From positions 13,833,001 to 13,897,000 of the forward strand of contig NC_092673.1 of the NCBI RefSeq assembly GCF_964355755.1: a DNA stretch of 64,000 bases, written 5' to 3'. The position numbers and the translations under genes are program-made. Of the stretch, positions 1-12,789 are shown one piece after another. The notes below the pieces were generated by a model. The model did not search any database, was not told where the DNA came from, and saw nothing but the letters and a program-made list of their open reading frames with translations. Every line of letters starts with the position of its first letter. The first letter of the stretch is position 1. The DNA is from Antedon mediterranea. Its lineage: Eukaryota; Echinodermata; Crinoidea; Comatulida; Antedonidae.

Positions 1-564
1 AGCACAGATTGAAAAAAAATGGATCGAATTTCTGTTATGAGTATACAGTACTTGCCTTTACGACGCCTGAGGGAATAGACACTTGTGGAACAGAGATTGG
101 AATGTTCCATTCATTTCAAATCAATACATTTGCATAAACGTATATTACTGTAAATCTATCAAAATAGTATTTTTTTAAGAAAATCGGCCTGTCTTCAACA
201 TTATGATACTGTACTCGAGCTGTTCAACCGGTTTTCAGCTATTAAAAACAATTATCGTAGGAGGAGATAGGAAAATGCGAAGCCTCCTCGCATTTTTGTG
301 GCGGGTATTTTTCAAGATGGACATCCATTAGACAGTGTATACCACGATCGGAAAACACCCCTATTTGGGGCAAATCGTTGAACCTAAATTCGTTTTAATC
401 GTCAATAACTAATTATCGAACTCAATTTAATTAGTAAACAGGGTTACATCAGGCGGTTAAAATCAGTACCGAAAGTACGAACCAACTTTATATACCATCG
501 AGTAAACATTCTAGAAATAACGCGTGATTTACCGAATTTTGCCCTTACGTAAATTTATATATAG
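1..564. other. No gene recognised
   Basis: AT-rich sequence with stops in all frames. I see no coding segment, tandem repeat or inverted end. It may be the upstream part of the reverse transcriptase relic that follows, but nothing readable supports that. Confidence 0.4.
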
Positions 565-585
565 ATGTCATGTCATTTTAAAATG

Positions 586-930
586 GACATGATAGATTCT
601 GCAATAAGTTTTGTGTCGTCCGTCGACCTCCGGGACGCCTATTATTCGGTGTATAGGCGGTGTCTTAAAGTTTGTGAGAAAGGTGTATTTTACAAATTTA
701 ATGCGCTACCTAAGAGCCTTTCTTGTAGCTCTCGCACTTTTACAAAGCTGCTGAAGCCAGTTTTTTCTACTCTAAGGAGTCGCTTTGGTATCTCATGCCT
801 CGGGTATATTAATGACTTGTTTTACACCGATGACACATTGGCGGGTTGTCAAGAGGCTACTTTGCAAACTACAATGCTGTTAAAAAAATTAGGTTTTTCA
901 GTGAATCGGGGAAAATCTGTACTTATGCTA
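586..930 (+). pseudogene. DIRS-like reverse transcriptase fragment
   Basis: A short open stretch of RT palm sequence. It reads VDLRDAYYSV, then an ALPKSLS..RTFTKLLKPVF block, then CLGYIND and a KKLGFSVNRGKSVL block. In the family the first motif is VDLKDAYYS (motif A), the ALPNGL..P..FTKLLKPVF block follows, and the catalytic box is YIDD. The TKLLKPV wording is typical of tyrosine-recombinase (DIRS/Ngaro) retroelements rather than Gypsy. Only about 115 residues survive: no RNase H, methyltransferase or recombinase is visible. The catalytic box reads YIND, so an essential aspartate is replaced. The frame stays open to 1101, but residues after about 930 come from an unrelated repeat also seen at 20945-21030. 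A dead fragment. Confidence 0.7.
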
Positions 931-1262
931 CCAATGAGATGCTTGCTGATCTCAGAAAGCAGTGGATCCCAAACTTTGTATTTTGCATGCAAGATTGACA
1001 AAATAATGAGCTTTAAAGTGCAAAAAAATATATCAACGGTAGCGGTACCTGTACAGTTTACAACAATTGATAAATTGTATTTGCGATATTGTATGTTTTG
1101 AATGATAAATGTTTATTTAATATTTTACTGCGAACAACTGGCGATTGAGACATTAGCCTATTGCAAATTGTTCAAAAAGGTAGGAGCAGTTCAGTTAAGT
1201 TCTTGAGAATGTCAGTTTGATAGATCTTTTTCATATATTAATATTTAATAAACAACAATTTG
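928..1262 (+). repeat. Composite repeat shared with 20.95 kb and 3.3-3.75 kb
   Basis: 928-1011 matches 20950-21030 almost base for base (the shared stretch includes GTGGATCCCAAACTTTGTAT). 1011-1160 matches 3274-3436, including AACGGTAGCGGTACCTGTAC. 1163-1260 matches 3636-3755 (GTAGGAGCAGT, CAGTTTGATAGATCTTTTTC). The three segments are contiguous here but separated or expanded in the other copies, so this is a junction of older repeats. Confidence 0.75.
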
Positions 1263-1594
1263 TATTTGCGGTCCCTAAATTCAGCAATTAAAAAAGTTGT
1301 CACTTAGGGATTTATCATATTAACTATTCATGTTGATGGCTCTAACGTCAAGGCAGAGATGCAAAATGCTAGCGGGACTAAGAGTATGATAAAGTCGGAA
1401 AACAGCCAGGACAGGCCCAATAAATTATTTTTCATCCCTAAGGTTTAGAAAATATTAAGACACTACTTAACTGGGCCTAGCAGGAATTGATACATCCATG
1501 TTTACTGCGCAGCTAGTGCCTCTAAAGCCAGTAGGTCTATCCCGATGGATGAGGGGAATCTCACTTTCAATCATTAGTTCTGATTGAACACAGC

Positions 1595-1985
1595 ATTCCC
1601 TTCACAACAAATCATCAATTCGCAATTTTGTGCCGTAGTGCATAATCACAAGTGGGAACAGTCGGCGCAACAGTGCTGCAAACATCGCTACGGGCAGTTT
1701 GATTTAACGCAACAACGCAAGAACAGACAAACATATAAATATGCGGGAGTGAACCAGGTCAAAGCCTACAGTAGTTAATGTTGATTAGCAAACCGAGCCG
1801 GTTTGATTTCACCTACGCACTTGGGGAAGCAACACAAGGACATAAACCCATCCCAAGCTAGTTGTAACACTTCAAATAATAAATCGCTTGTTAATGGTCA
1901 AGTTGTTTACGTTGCGTTTATGTCTTTGCATAAAGTTTACGTTGCGTAGGTTGCGCCGCTAGTGGGAAAACCATGCTTATGGTGG
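1595..1985 (-). mobile_element. Old relative of the GGTTCCCACTGG MITE
   Basis: 1640-1705 (ATCACAAGTGGGAACAG, then AACAGTGCTG and AACATCGC) matches the reverse complement of 13220-13300 inside the better MITE at 13148-13351. The right side (1900-1980) keeps GTTTACGTTGCG twice and ends in GCTAGTGGGAAAACC, a decayed end. No target duplication can be read. Confidence 0.5.
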
Positions 1986-2339
1986 GCCGGGAGTCAATTC
2001 CTTTTGATTTACAAACACAAGGCAAGAACACTGGAAAAACATACTACTGTACATCGCAAGTAACCTTAGAATTTAGGCCTCCAAAACACTTTTAGGAAGG
2101 AGATCACACAAAAAGTAACAAATAAATCCTTTAAATTGATGAATTTACAGACGTGTTTCTCACACATCGGTTCATGAATTTCGCATACACCATGTTCAAT
2201 GTTGCGAAAATCGCGAAATTCCCAACAAAGCTGTTTACAGTCGATCAGGCCTAGCCTAGGCTAAGTTCGCCAGGCCTAGCCTAAATATGGACAAAATGAA
2301 AATAAAATAGTTACTATAAACTTCTAATTGTGTATTATT

Positions 2340-2422
2340 GGAATAACCCACTAAAAAGGCCGGTACACCTAAAATGAGGATCACCAGCATTTTAGGTACC
2401 GGCCTGTTTAGTGGGTTATTCC
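2340..2422. repeat. Foldback repeat, 35-37 bp arms
   Basis: Arms 2340-2376 and 2388-2422 pair with one mismatch and a 2-nt bulge around an 11-nt loop. The outer part of the arm is GGAATAACCCACTAAA and the inner part is CCTAAAATG. This is a strong hairpin if transcribed; it may be a tiny foldback MITE. Confidence 0.8.
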
Positions 2423-2704
2423 ATTCGGAAAAATAGGGGTACATTGTGTATTAAATCATGGATTGTATTTGACCAATAGTTGACCCAGAACAGACTGGTT
2501 TCGGATGTTCCACTATAACTAATGGGATTCATTATTATACAGTGGTTTTTTTGTAGGCCTACACTTTTTATGTGTAAATAAATATATTTGAACATTTTAA
2601 TTATATTGTGTTTTTTTTGTACAGTCATTTTATGTATAAATGTACTATGTATTTAATGTTTCATTGCAGTAGTTGTAACTTGAGGCTATTGAAGAATCAA
2701 ATCG

Positions 2705-3083
2705 AATATATTAAGAAGCAATAATACATTATTTCAAGTACGTAATCCATATATTATTTTGTTTATATTTTATTTTAACTATGTTAAATTAGGCCTATGT
2801 GACACGAGACTTGGCCAGTCCCAACGAAAACAATGGAAGCCGTACATGCCTCGTAACAACAATGGAGACGTAAATGGAAAGCTTTGTCCATTATCTAGCC
2901 AATGAGTCATGATTCAATGCCCTATAATTTTAGTAATGTGTACATAGATCCTATAATTTTACAAGATCCTTATAGACGGTCTTCTACAGTATGTACACAT
3001 CTTTACTCCTATACACCGTTCCCCAAAGTTCTTTACACGTTTTTCATCTATATTGACGCTTCAGTCCTTCTTGACAAAAAGGC
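2705..3083 (+). repeat. Dispersed repeat, copy 1 (inverted copy at 26.1-27.4 kb)
   Basis: Reads as the reverse complement of 26126-26503 continued at 27383-27395. Shared blocks include ACTTGGCCAGTCCCAA, GGAAAGCTTTGTCCATTATC and AATGTGTACATAGATCCT. This copy lacks the MITE that interrupts the other copy, so it serves as an empty-site reference. No coding frame is recognised. Confidence 0.8.
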
Positions 3084-3273
3084 ACAAAAAAAACATACTT
3101 GTTTAAGCGTCACAGCCCACTCCTGATTATCCAGCCACCTCTCTTCTTTTTTTCCCCTATATACGACGAAAAGTTCCGCAGTCCGGCCTAGCCCCAGACT
3201 AATGTTTCGTCTCATGAGACGTTTCGTCCCATAAGACGTTTTTTTACATCGCTGCAGCCCATTCCATCTTGTT

Positions 3274-3755
3274 TTAAAGTGCAAACAAATATATCAACGG
3301 TAGCGGTACCTGTACAGTTTACAACAATTGATAAATTGTATTTGCGATATTGTATGTTTTGAATAAATGATACACTCCTCTTCTCTTGTTTATTTAATAT
3401 TTTACTGCGAACAACTGTCGATTGAGACATTTGCCTGCTCGCGACCGGGAACCAGAATAAAGCTCGCTCCAACGAATTCAAATGTTTGTTGTTTATCTTT
3501 TCTCCCCTAGCTGTGTGGCGGTTTATTAATCATGCGAGAATGACAGTGTGTGCGTATCTAATTAATTATTCATTTTGTGTTCCTGCATCATGATGGGGGA
3601 CGAGCCAAGAGTGGGCCTCCTAAACAAAAGTTTATTGTATTGCAAATTGGTAGGAGCAGTCCAGTAAAGGATTAGTGTGGTACGAAAATTCTCAAGAATG
3701 TCAGTTTGATAGATCTTTTTCATAAATTTAATATTGATGATGATAAACAACAATT
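3274..3755 (+). repeat. Second copy of the 1.0-1.26 kb repeat, with expansion
   Basis: Direct copy of 1011-1262. An extra approximately 200 bp lies between the two conserved blocks (about 3437-3635), containing a CTCGCGACCGGGAACC segment of unknown origin. No gene is recognised. Confidence 0.75.
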
Positions 3756-5360
3756 ATTTTTTTTGGTTTAGGTTGGGAAATCGACACAAATGACGGAGGT
3801 CATGTGTTTGGAGTCCCGTTTTGGTGCAAGATGTCTTTGAAACGAAATAAAAATTAAAGAATATAAATATATATTTCAGGAGTTGATGGAAAGGGAATTT
3901 TTGGATTGTCTATTTCTGAATGATTACTCTCCAGTAGACAAAAAATGCTAAGGTGATACAGAAAATGCCATTTTAATTTGTATTTATAAAAATTATTATA
4001 TACTATACACTAATATGTGTAGGCAGGGATGTCACCACGCTGGTCGGCGCTGGTCGGCCCCGTCCAGCACTCAAAATTTCCGACCAGGATTTACAGGCTG
4101 CCGATCACCACTATTATTTATTAATCATTACGATATTTATATTAGGCCTACTGTATGCCTAACTAAAATTCGTACTGAAACATTTTACCTAGCACATCGT
4201 TAATAACAGACAAGCTAGCCTCATATAGATAAGAAAAAAGACTACAGCAAATGTTTCCGTGGTTACGTACGTTACTTTATTTGTAACACAATACCCTGCC
4301 CTGGTATTCATTGTTACAGCTTGTGAGTCATGGCGAACCACGTGCTACACAGCACAGTGTACAAGTTTAAAGTTCACATAGTGACAATTCAAGCATTTTA
4401 TTTTGCACAGATTAAAAATACAAACAAGTACGCAGTACTTATGTTATGCCACCGAATTATTATGTTATGCCATGTTTCTTATTTTGTGAATATTATATAT
4501 GTTAAAAGTGCCAGTAAAATGAGATCGATTTACTGTAGAATGAAGTAAAAATAAAGCAGACAAACGAAAATATCAACTGTTTTTTATTTATTATTATTAT
4601 TTTACTCTAAAACACTGAATACATTAACACTAAAGAAAGATAAACAAATACGTACGGCACAAAGACAACAACAACCACGCGCGCAGCGGCAGGGGACTTC
4701 CCCTGCTAACTGCTATACAACTTACTGGACTGGACATCCCTGGATAACTTCAGGTTGCTGAACTTCAGTTAACCCATAAACACGTGTCTGGTCTTGCCGG
4801 CCATGCACTACATGCTTGCCGCACAGTTGTGAAACAACAAATCCGGAATTCGCGAATACGCTAAAAAAACTCTCGCGCAAAAGAACATATTATATCGAGC
4901 AACAAGTAGTAAGGTCTAGGCTAATAATTTATCTACAGTATTTGATTAGGGGTTAGGCCTAAATAAGGAAGCGCCTGTTTTTGTGGAATTCAGATTTTGG
5001 GGCATCTATCTAAGCCTTGGCTAGGCCTAGTGGTCGTAGTGTCCACAAGGCTAGGCCTAGGCCTGACGCGATCTATTGCTATTCATTTTGTAAGCGTTTT
5101 TTGTTTTCGCGAATAATAACGGCGACTCCCCTGTGGTACAAGGTTAGGCCTAGACCTGACGCAATTTGTTATTTATTTTCATAATTCTTTGTTTCGCTAA
5201 AATAACGACAACAATCAAGTTTGACTAGGCCTAGAACAACGGCAATACGAAAACCAAAATATTAAAACAATTCAAGGATATGTTTACTCTGAATAATGCA
5301 TCAGATTTTAAATGTAATGTAATTTAATTGTATATAAATCCTGATTTTTAAAAAATGTCA
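3756..5360. other. No gene recognised; TAGGCCTA-rich
   Basis: AT-rich non-coding sequence. The octamer TAGGCCTA and its variants are dense around 4990-5230. Short open frames here have no recognisable motif. Confidence 0.4.
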
Positions 5361-5364
5361 CCAT

Positions 5365-5760
5365 TGTCTGTCAAAAACGAAACGCACGCAATGTTTTCCT
5401 GTCATTACCGCCGAGAATGAGCAAACAGACGATACTACATGGCAGCCTACAAATATAGCTCCCGCGATTGCTTCCCGCTGCAAAAATTCTTTACAGAAGG
5501 TGAAATTGCGTCGCTAAACGACGAAAACTAGTTTCTGTCAAAAATATAACGAACGCAAGATATAACGCACGTAAGTACTTAACATTATTAGAAATCATAA
5601 ATACATTTAGAACATAAATACATAGTTTAGGCTTTATATATTTCATTCTAGTGGTATAATAATTACCTCGGTACGGCTAGGTTAGGGCGAACCTTCTCGA
5701 GCGACAGCTGTTTTGACTGAATCTAAATCGTGCGTTATATTTGACAGATATCTCTTCCGT
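5365..5760. repeat. Subterminal-type short repeats (left cluster)
   Basis: Three copies of a motif close to TGTCAAAA-TAACGCACGCAA lie at about 5370 and 5532 (plus orientation) and 5730 (minus orientation). The same motif recurs at about 17995 (minus) and at about 20345, 20375 and 20727 (plus), on both sides of the DDE transposase relic. Clustering near both ends of a transposase gene is what subterminal transposase-binding repeats look like; that role is inferred. Confidence 0.45.
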
Positions 5761-7387
5761 GCGTTAGGCCTTGACATATTTATTGGTTAGATTTTAGTTA
5801 ATTTTAATATCATGGAATTAGTGGATGGAATAATGTAAAAAAGGGCCTAACCTAGAAATAATTGCGTACAAAGGTTTTTAAGTGGATTTCACTTCTTCAT
5901 CATGTACTGGATCTGAGAAAAAAAGTCCCGAAAAATCTGAGCCCGCGAAAGGTCATTTTGAGTCATTATAAGGTCATTTGAGGTCAAAAAGTTACAATAT
6001 CACGTTTTTGGACATAAAATATTTTTCCAACATCGTTTTTACCTTGATATTGGTGTCAAAATAAAGCTTATTAAATTTGGAATTCAGTGACATAAACTTT
6101 ATTGATTACTAGTACATTTTAATATTTATTTAAAGCTAATTAACTATTTTTTATGCACTTTTTTACAAAAAATTGTTTTTCAAAAAATATTCAATGACAT
6201 TTTATAGCTCACTAGGAAGCTTAAAATGTTTCAATGTTTTCCTAAAAATATCTGTAGGACTCCAAGACACTAGAGTGAAATTTTCAAAATCATAGCCTCA
6301 ATAATGAGGAGTTGAGAACTTTTTAAAATTTTGTGATTTGAAATAAATGTATTTTAACCCATTTGACAAAAAAAACCACGAAGGCCGCTTTGGGTTTCCA
6401 TACCTAATGTTTCTTGAAATAGAGCTTTCTGATTGGCTGTAAGTTTTATGCAGCCTGGAACCAGCATCACTACACCGCCAGAAAAAGTTTTTGTCAAGAG
6501 TTTTATCATTATTTTGCAGGTTTGTGTTTATGTTCATTATGTTTAGATAAGACAGATAATTAATTGAATAATGTAATTATTACCAGATATCTATGATTAG
6601 ACCTATTACTAGGCCTAGGCTCTGATGGGTACTAGGTCTAGCTGAGCTAAGCCATATAGGAAGGGGAGGCCTCCTAACCTAGCTAGGCCTAGCCTAGGCT
6701 GGGTAAGGGGTTCTAGGAGCCTGTAGACTTAGGTTGAGGCCTTTGTCTCGTCTGACTAAAAAGGGACCTACTTCAATACTCACCTAGGCTTATATAAATA
6801 TAAAGTGATATTAGGGTATTATACTTTATAAATCATTAACTTGAAAATTAAACATTTAAATCATTTTTTCAACTACCCGCTGGAAAAAAGTTCGACAGTT
6901 TCGACACAAACGCGCTACCGCGTCGACGTCTATTTGTAGATTAGGGAAATCACCAAATATATGTTGCCAGGAAGCTCCGATACAGGCACACTTCACACCC
7001 GATAAGAGCTGATAAGTTGTTTATCTCCCTTCGAATTGTTGGGTGTGTTATGTTTTGATTGACAGATTTTCATTTACAAGACTTAAACATAGTTATTTTC
7101 CATCAATTGTGCCCCCTATATTTGTTTAACAACGAAAATTATAGGCTACGCAAATATTATCAGGCTATCTTTTAAGCCTCCTCAGGCCCACGACGTTAGG
7201 CTTGGAAGAAAACTTAATCAAGGCTAGGCCTAGGTCTGTGTGTATTATAAACCTGGCCATGGCCTAAGAATAAGACTAGATTTTAGCTATTTAAATGTTT
7301 TTAGTTCAAAATAGTTAATTTAATAATGAAAAAAAAGCAGTATTTTACTGGTATTGGTAAGCACTGTTAAGCAGATTCGTTAGCAAA

Positions 7388-8900
7388 ACGATGACAGTTC
7401 GATGTCGCCACGGCCGATGTCGCCACGGCGGCGGTGGCCAGAGTGCAGTCAGTAGTGTAGTCTACGAATACGAACGTATCGACGCGTGGTGGCTGTAACA
7501 TAGGCGCGCCTACAGTACCCCGAAAATGAGTACAATTTTTAATGTAACCGCACACTGAAACAGCCTTAATAAAATTTAATTTTGTGTATTCCATACTACA
7601 CATTTCGATAACAAACACATACAAAATTAGCTCCTTCCATATTATTGTTATACCTCCCTGCCCTGGTTATTCCATTTAATAAACGATAGCAATTCGATGT
7701 CGGAAATTGATCGACATTGTTGTTGAACTGTTAAGTTATTAATAGCAACTAATGATGAGTTAACCTACAATTTATTGTAATAGTTTTTTTATATAGTTTA
7801 CCCCATATCCATTTTTAGGATGGGTGATAAAACATGCTCTCATTGACGTGTATCTACCCTGACCAGAAGCGTCGTGTAGTAAACGATTTCGTTAGCTAGA
7901 TTAGACGATAGCAGTTCGATGTCGAAAAGTTATCGATAATGTGTTCTACAATGGAGTGATGACTTTATTGAAGAACACGGTCGCAGTTCTAAGTTAACTG
8001 AATATTATTAATTATGATTGTTTCATTTTGTTCCGATGTATTTCGAGGATAGTTGGGTATAATAAAAGCAAGCGATCTCATTAATTTTGACTTTTGTATT
8101 GTACCTGAGCTAAGGATTCAGATAGCAATTCGACATCGAAAAGTTATCGACATTGTGTTCTACCATGGAGTTATTATACTTATGGTAGTACAGGGTCACA
8201 GTTAACTGAAGATTATTAATCTTAATAATTTTTTGTTTCTTTTTTTTTTCTGATTTAACGACGAGTTAACTGAAGGTTATTATTCTTAATTATTCCTTTA
8301 ATTTTTTTTTATACACGGCACGCATTTCGAAGATAGTTAAAAGTAAGCCAGACGATAGCAATTCGATGTCGAAATGTTATCGACATTGTGTTCTACCATG
8401 GAGTTATTACTCCATGGTAGAACAGGATCACAGTTCTACGACGAGTTAACTAAAGATTAGTATTAATCTTAATAATTGTTTTATTTATACACGACACACA
8501 TTTCGGGATGGGTTTGGTAAAAGCAACTGATCTCATTTTTACTTTTATATTGTACCCTGAATGAGCGTCGTGTATTCTGTTACGTAAGCCAGACGATAGC
8601 AATTCGATGTCGAAATGTTATCGACATTGTGTTCTATATTACTCCATAGTAGAACAGGATCACAGTTCTACGACGAGTTAACTAAAGATTATTATTAATC
8701 CTAATACTTGTTTTATTTATACAGGACACACATTTCGGGATGGGTTTGGTAAAAGCAAGCGATTCATTTTTACTTTTATATTGTACCCTGAATGAGCGTC
8801 GTGGATCATTACGTAAAGCCAGACGATAGCAATTCGATGTCGAAATGTTATCGACTATTGTACCATGGAGTGATTACTCCATGGTAGGGTCACATGTACG
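7388..8900 (+). repeat. Tandem array, about 230 bp monomer
   Basis: The landmark GATAGCAATTCGATGTCG recurs at about 7685, 7909, 8120, 8354, 8593 and 8823, with a degenerate start at 7388. Spacing runs from 213 to 240 bp. Each monomer contains the short inverted pair ATGTCGA ... TCGACAT. Several carry a longer hairpin around CCATGGAG ... CTCCATGG, perfect in the monomer at 8390-8423. The later monomers (8354-8820) are the most alike, so the array grew most recently there. Confidence 0.85.
8390..8423. repeat. Perfect 14-bp-arm hairpin within the satellite monomer
   Basis: Arm GTTCTACCATGGAG (8390-8403), loop TTATTA, then the exact reverse complement (8410-8423). A shortened form with 10-bp arms lies at 8861-8886 in the last monomer. 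Confidence 0.9.
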
Positions 8901-9289
8901 ATATGATAATAACCTTAATTGTTTCATTTTTTTTTTTTTCAATTTTCTTTTTAACGTTGTTTTCAAATTATCATTTGAATTCATTTTGAATTTTGTTATA
9001 TTTTTTACATTTTTTTTGTCATGTTAAAACATGTTTTAAATACATTTTAAACACAACCCCATGCAAACGTTAACCTTTACCGGGCTTGAAAAGAATTTAT
9101 TTTGCTTTTTAAAAAATTTTTTTTTTGAATTATTGACATTCGTGTTTATAAATCTAACATTTTAGTGAAATAAAACACTCATGATGCTTTATTATATTGA
9201 TCAAGCAAGTTTGACCAATCGATTTATTCACATGACATGATACAAAAATAAAAATTGGAGTAGTGAAAAGAAGTCACCATGAAGGGGTA

Positions 9290-12200
9290 TCGTAACAGCC
9301 ATGAGCTTAACGATGCGTGGCATTAGCAAAATGTTTATATTACTGTAATTGTATTTTGCACATTTTGCTGATAGATGGGTCTATTGTATAACTTCCTTTC
9401 TACGGAAATTACTTGAACGTTGTTTCAAAAATGTTATTTTAATTCATTTTGAATGTTTCTTTATTTCTAACTTATCAAATACTTTTTGTCATGTTAAAAC
9501 ATGATCACTTAAAAAATACCATGTTGTCAATGTGAAAAATTTACAAAATTTAGAAAGAATTTGTTCATATATATATATAATTTAATTCCAACTACTTTAA
9601 AAAAAAAAAAAAACGATATAAAAATCAATAATTAATAGTCATTACTGCAGACTTAAAAAATTGAAAACCAACTTTAATATTCAATCATAATGAATGAGCT
9701 TGACGATGCGTGACATTTGCACGATGTTTATAATGATTCAATCAATTAATTGTATTTACAAATGTTGCTGGTATACATTCTGGTAGAAAGGCGAATAAGA
9801 AATTTGAATGGATTTCCGATCGCTGTTTGTCGTTAGTAATGTGACGTAACACTGTGTGACTTGATGTATAGCGCAAGCAGGTTTTTGGGGGTCAAAATAA
9901 ATTTGAGTCATACTTAATATTTGTTTTAAACAGAAAATTAAAACTATTTGTCCAAATTTAGAATAATTTTGTTGAAATATAGGCCTATATAATTTTATTC
10001 CAATATTTATAAAATACTTTAAAAAAAAAACCGACATAAAAATCAATAATTATAGGCCTAATACTGTAGTAATAATAAAACCAATACAATCAATTTAACC
10101 GACAGGTCTCACTTAATATTTTTTAAACAGAAAATTACACAAATTTAGAAGAATTTGTTTATATATATATAATTGTATTCCGATATTTAAAAAATACTTT
10201 TTCGAATAAAAAAACCCCGGTATGATAATCAATAATTAATAGTCATTACTGCAGTGAAAATTAAAAACCAACTTTAATATTCAATTAGATTTTAGTGAAT
10301 GAAATAAAACACTGCATTTGTTTTATGAAGCTTGACGATGCGTGACATTTGCACGATGTTTATATGATTCAATCAATTAATTGTATTTACAAATGTTGCT
10401 GGTATACATTCTGGTAGAAAGACAAATAAGAAATTTGAATGGATTTCCGATCGCTGTTTGTTGTTAGTAATGTGACGTAACACTGTAGCGCAAGCAGATT
10501 TTTGGGGGTCAAAATAAATTTGAGTCATACTTAATATTTGTTTTAAATAGAAAATTAAAACTATTTATCCAAATTTAGAATAGTTTTGTTGAAATATAGG
10601 CCTATATAATTTTATTCCAATATTTATAAAATACTTTAAAAAAACGACATAAAAATCAATAATTAGGCCTAATACTGTAGTAATAATAAAACCAATACAA
10701 TCAATTTAACCGACAGGTCTCACTTAATATTTTTTAAACAGAAAATTACACAAATTTAGAAGAATTTGTTTATATATATATAATATATAATGTTTTTTTT
10801 TTTATTTTGTATCTATTATGTTGTGTTTATTGTTTTATGTTTTTTATGTAAAAGGGTCCTGCGAAAACAGAAGTGTAAACTTCTCTATGCAGGATCCTTG
10901 CCATCATTTATGCTATGAAACTGTATTTATAAACGATGAGTAAATAAATGTGAATTGTGAATATAATTGTATTCCAATATTTACAAAATACTTTTTCAAA
11001 AAAAACCCCCGGTATGATAATCAATAATTAATAGTCATTACTGCAGTGAAAATTAAAAACCAACTTTAATATTCAATTAGATTTTAGTGAGTGAAATAAA
11101 ACACTGCATTTGTTTTATGAAGCTTGACGATGCGTGACATTTGCACGATGTTTATATGATTCAATCAATTAATTGTATTTACAAATGTTGCTGGTATACA
11201 TTCTGGTAGAAAGGCAAATAAGAAATTTGAATGGATTTCCGATCGCTGTTTGTCGTTAGTAATGTGACGTAACACTGTGTGACTTGATGTATAGCGCAAG
11301 CAGGTTTTTGGGGGTCAAAATAAATTTGAGTCATACTTAATATTTGTTTTAAACAGAAAATTAAAACTATTTGTCCAAATTTAGAATAATTTTGTTGAAA
11401 TATAGGCCTATATAATTTTATTCCAATATTTATAAAATACTTAAAAAAACCGACATAAAAATCAATAATTAGGCTTAAATACTGTAGTAATAATAAAACC
11501 AATACAATCAATTTAACCGATAGGTCTCACTTAATATTTTTTAAACAGAAAATTACACAAATTTAGAAGAATTTGTTTATATATATATAATTGTATTCCA
11601 ATATTTAAAAAATACTTTTTCGAAAAAAAACCTCCCGGTATGATAATCAATAATTAATAGTCATTACTACAGTGAAAATTAAAAACCAACTTTAATATTC
11701 AATTAGATTTTAGTGAGTGAAATAAAACACTGCATTTGTTTTATGAAGCTTGACGATGCGTGACATTTGCACGATGTTTATAATGATTCAATCAATTAAT
11801 TGTATTTACAAATGTTGCTGGTATACATTCTGGTAGAAAGACAAATAAGAAATTTGAATGGATTTCCGATCGCTGTTTGTCGTTAGTAATGTGACGTAAC
11901 ACTGTGTGACTTAATGTATAGCGCAAGCAGGTTTTTGGGGGTCAAAATAAATTTTGCATACTTAATAAAAACCGGTTTAAAAATCAATAATTAATAGTAT
12001 AATAATAAAACCAATACAATCAATTTAACCGATAGGTCTCACTTAATATTTATTATATAATATAATTTAGAAGAATTTGTTCATAAATATATAATTTAAT
12101 TCCAATATTTAAAAAATACTTTTTCGAAAAAAAAAAAACCCGATTTAAAAATCAATAATAGTCATTACTGCAGTGGAAATTGAAAACCAACTTTAATATT

Positions 12201-12540
12201 CAATTAGCTTTAGTGAGTAAAATAAAACATTTTATGAATGAATGAGCTTGACGATGCGTGACATTTGCACAATGTTTATAATGATCCAATCAATTAATTG
12301 TATTTCCAAATGTTGCTGGTATACTGGTAGGAAGGCGAATAAGAAATGGATGTTTTTCCGATCGCTGTTTGTCGGTAGTAATGTGATCTGACTTAATTAC
12401 GTTTTTAATCATTATCTGCATCCATAGAGATATTATAACTGAAAATCAATTTTAATATTGAGTGAGCTTTTTAGTGAAATATTTTTATAAGCTTATGGTA
12501 TGAGCTTAACGATCTGTGACATTGTGTAAATTCGCTAATG
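9290..12540 (+). repeat. Tandem array, about 630 bp monomer
   Basis: The landmark GACGATGCGTGACATTTGCA (or close variants) occurs near 9310, 9698, 10330, 11122, 11750, 12248 and 12505. Complete monomers are about 630 bp. The 10330-11122 interval is longer because of a LINE-tail insertion, and the 12248 copy follows a shortened monomer. Minus-strand open frames of 96 and 110 codons recur in step with the repeats (9756-10046, 11179-11511). They read as low-complexity chance frames, not a gene. Confidence 0.85.
10795..10968 (+). mobile_element. Non-LTR retrotransposon 3' tail inserted in a monomer
   Basis: This approximately 170 bp is absent from the other monomers. It contains GGGTCCTGCG ... 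GCAGGATCC inverted arms, an inner AGAAGT/ACTTCT stem, and ends in GAGTAAATAAATGTGAATTG, like CR1/L2-type 3' ends. A T-rich run is at its left. The flanks are both TATA-rich, so the target duplication is unclear. Confidence 0.5.
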
Positions 12541-12789
12541 CTCATTGAAATGAATAAACAAACAAATGCATACGTACATACTGTATACAATGTTATTTTT
12601 AGTATAGTAAAGTGCAGTAATGATAGTTTTACATATTTTATCATATTTTCATTGTAAATTTTTTTTTGGTCTGATCAAAATATTTACAATAAAAAATCAC
12701 AATTTTCTCACGCTTTATACTTATAAATGTAGGCTATTGTTTTTTTATTTAAAATAAACCTATCATCATGGTATAGAATAGTGTACGTG

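Noticed and set aside
9756-11511. Repeated 96-110 codon minus-strand frames as a duplicated gene
   Set aside because: They follow the 630-bp satellite phase, are rich in low-complexity I/F/Y runs and have no motif or splice sites.
7388-12540. Regular repeats considered as a CRISPR array
   Set aside because: Monomers are 230 and 630 bp with no short repeat/spacer pattern, and the DNA is clearly eukaryotic.
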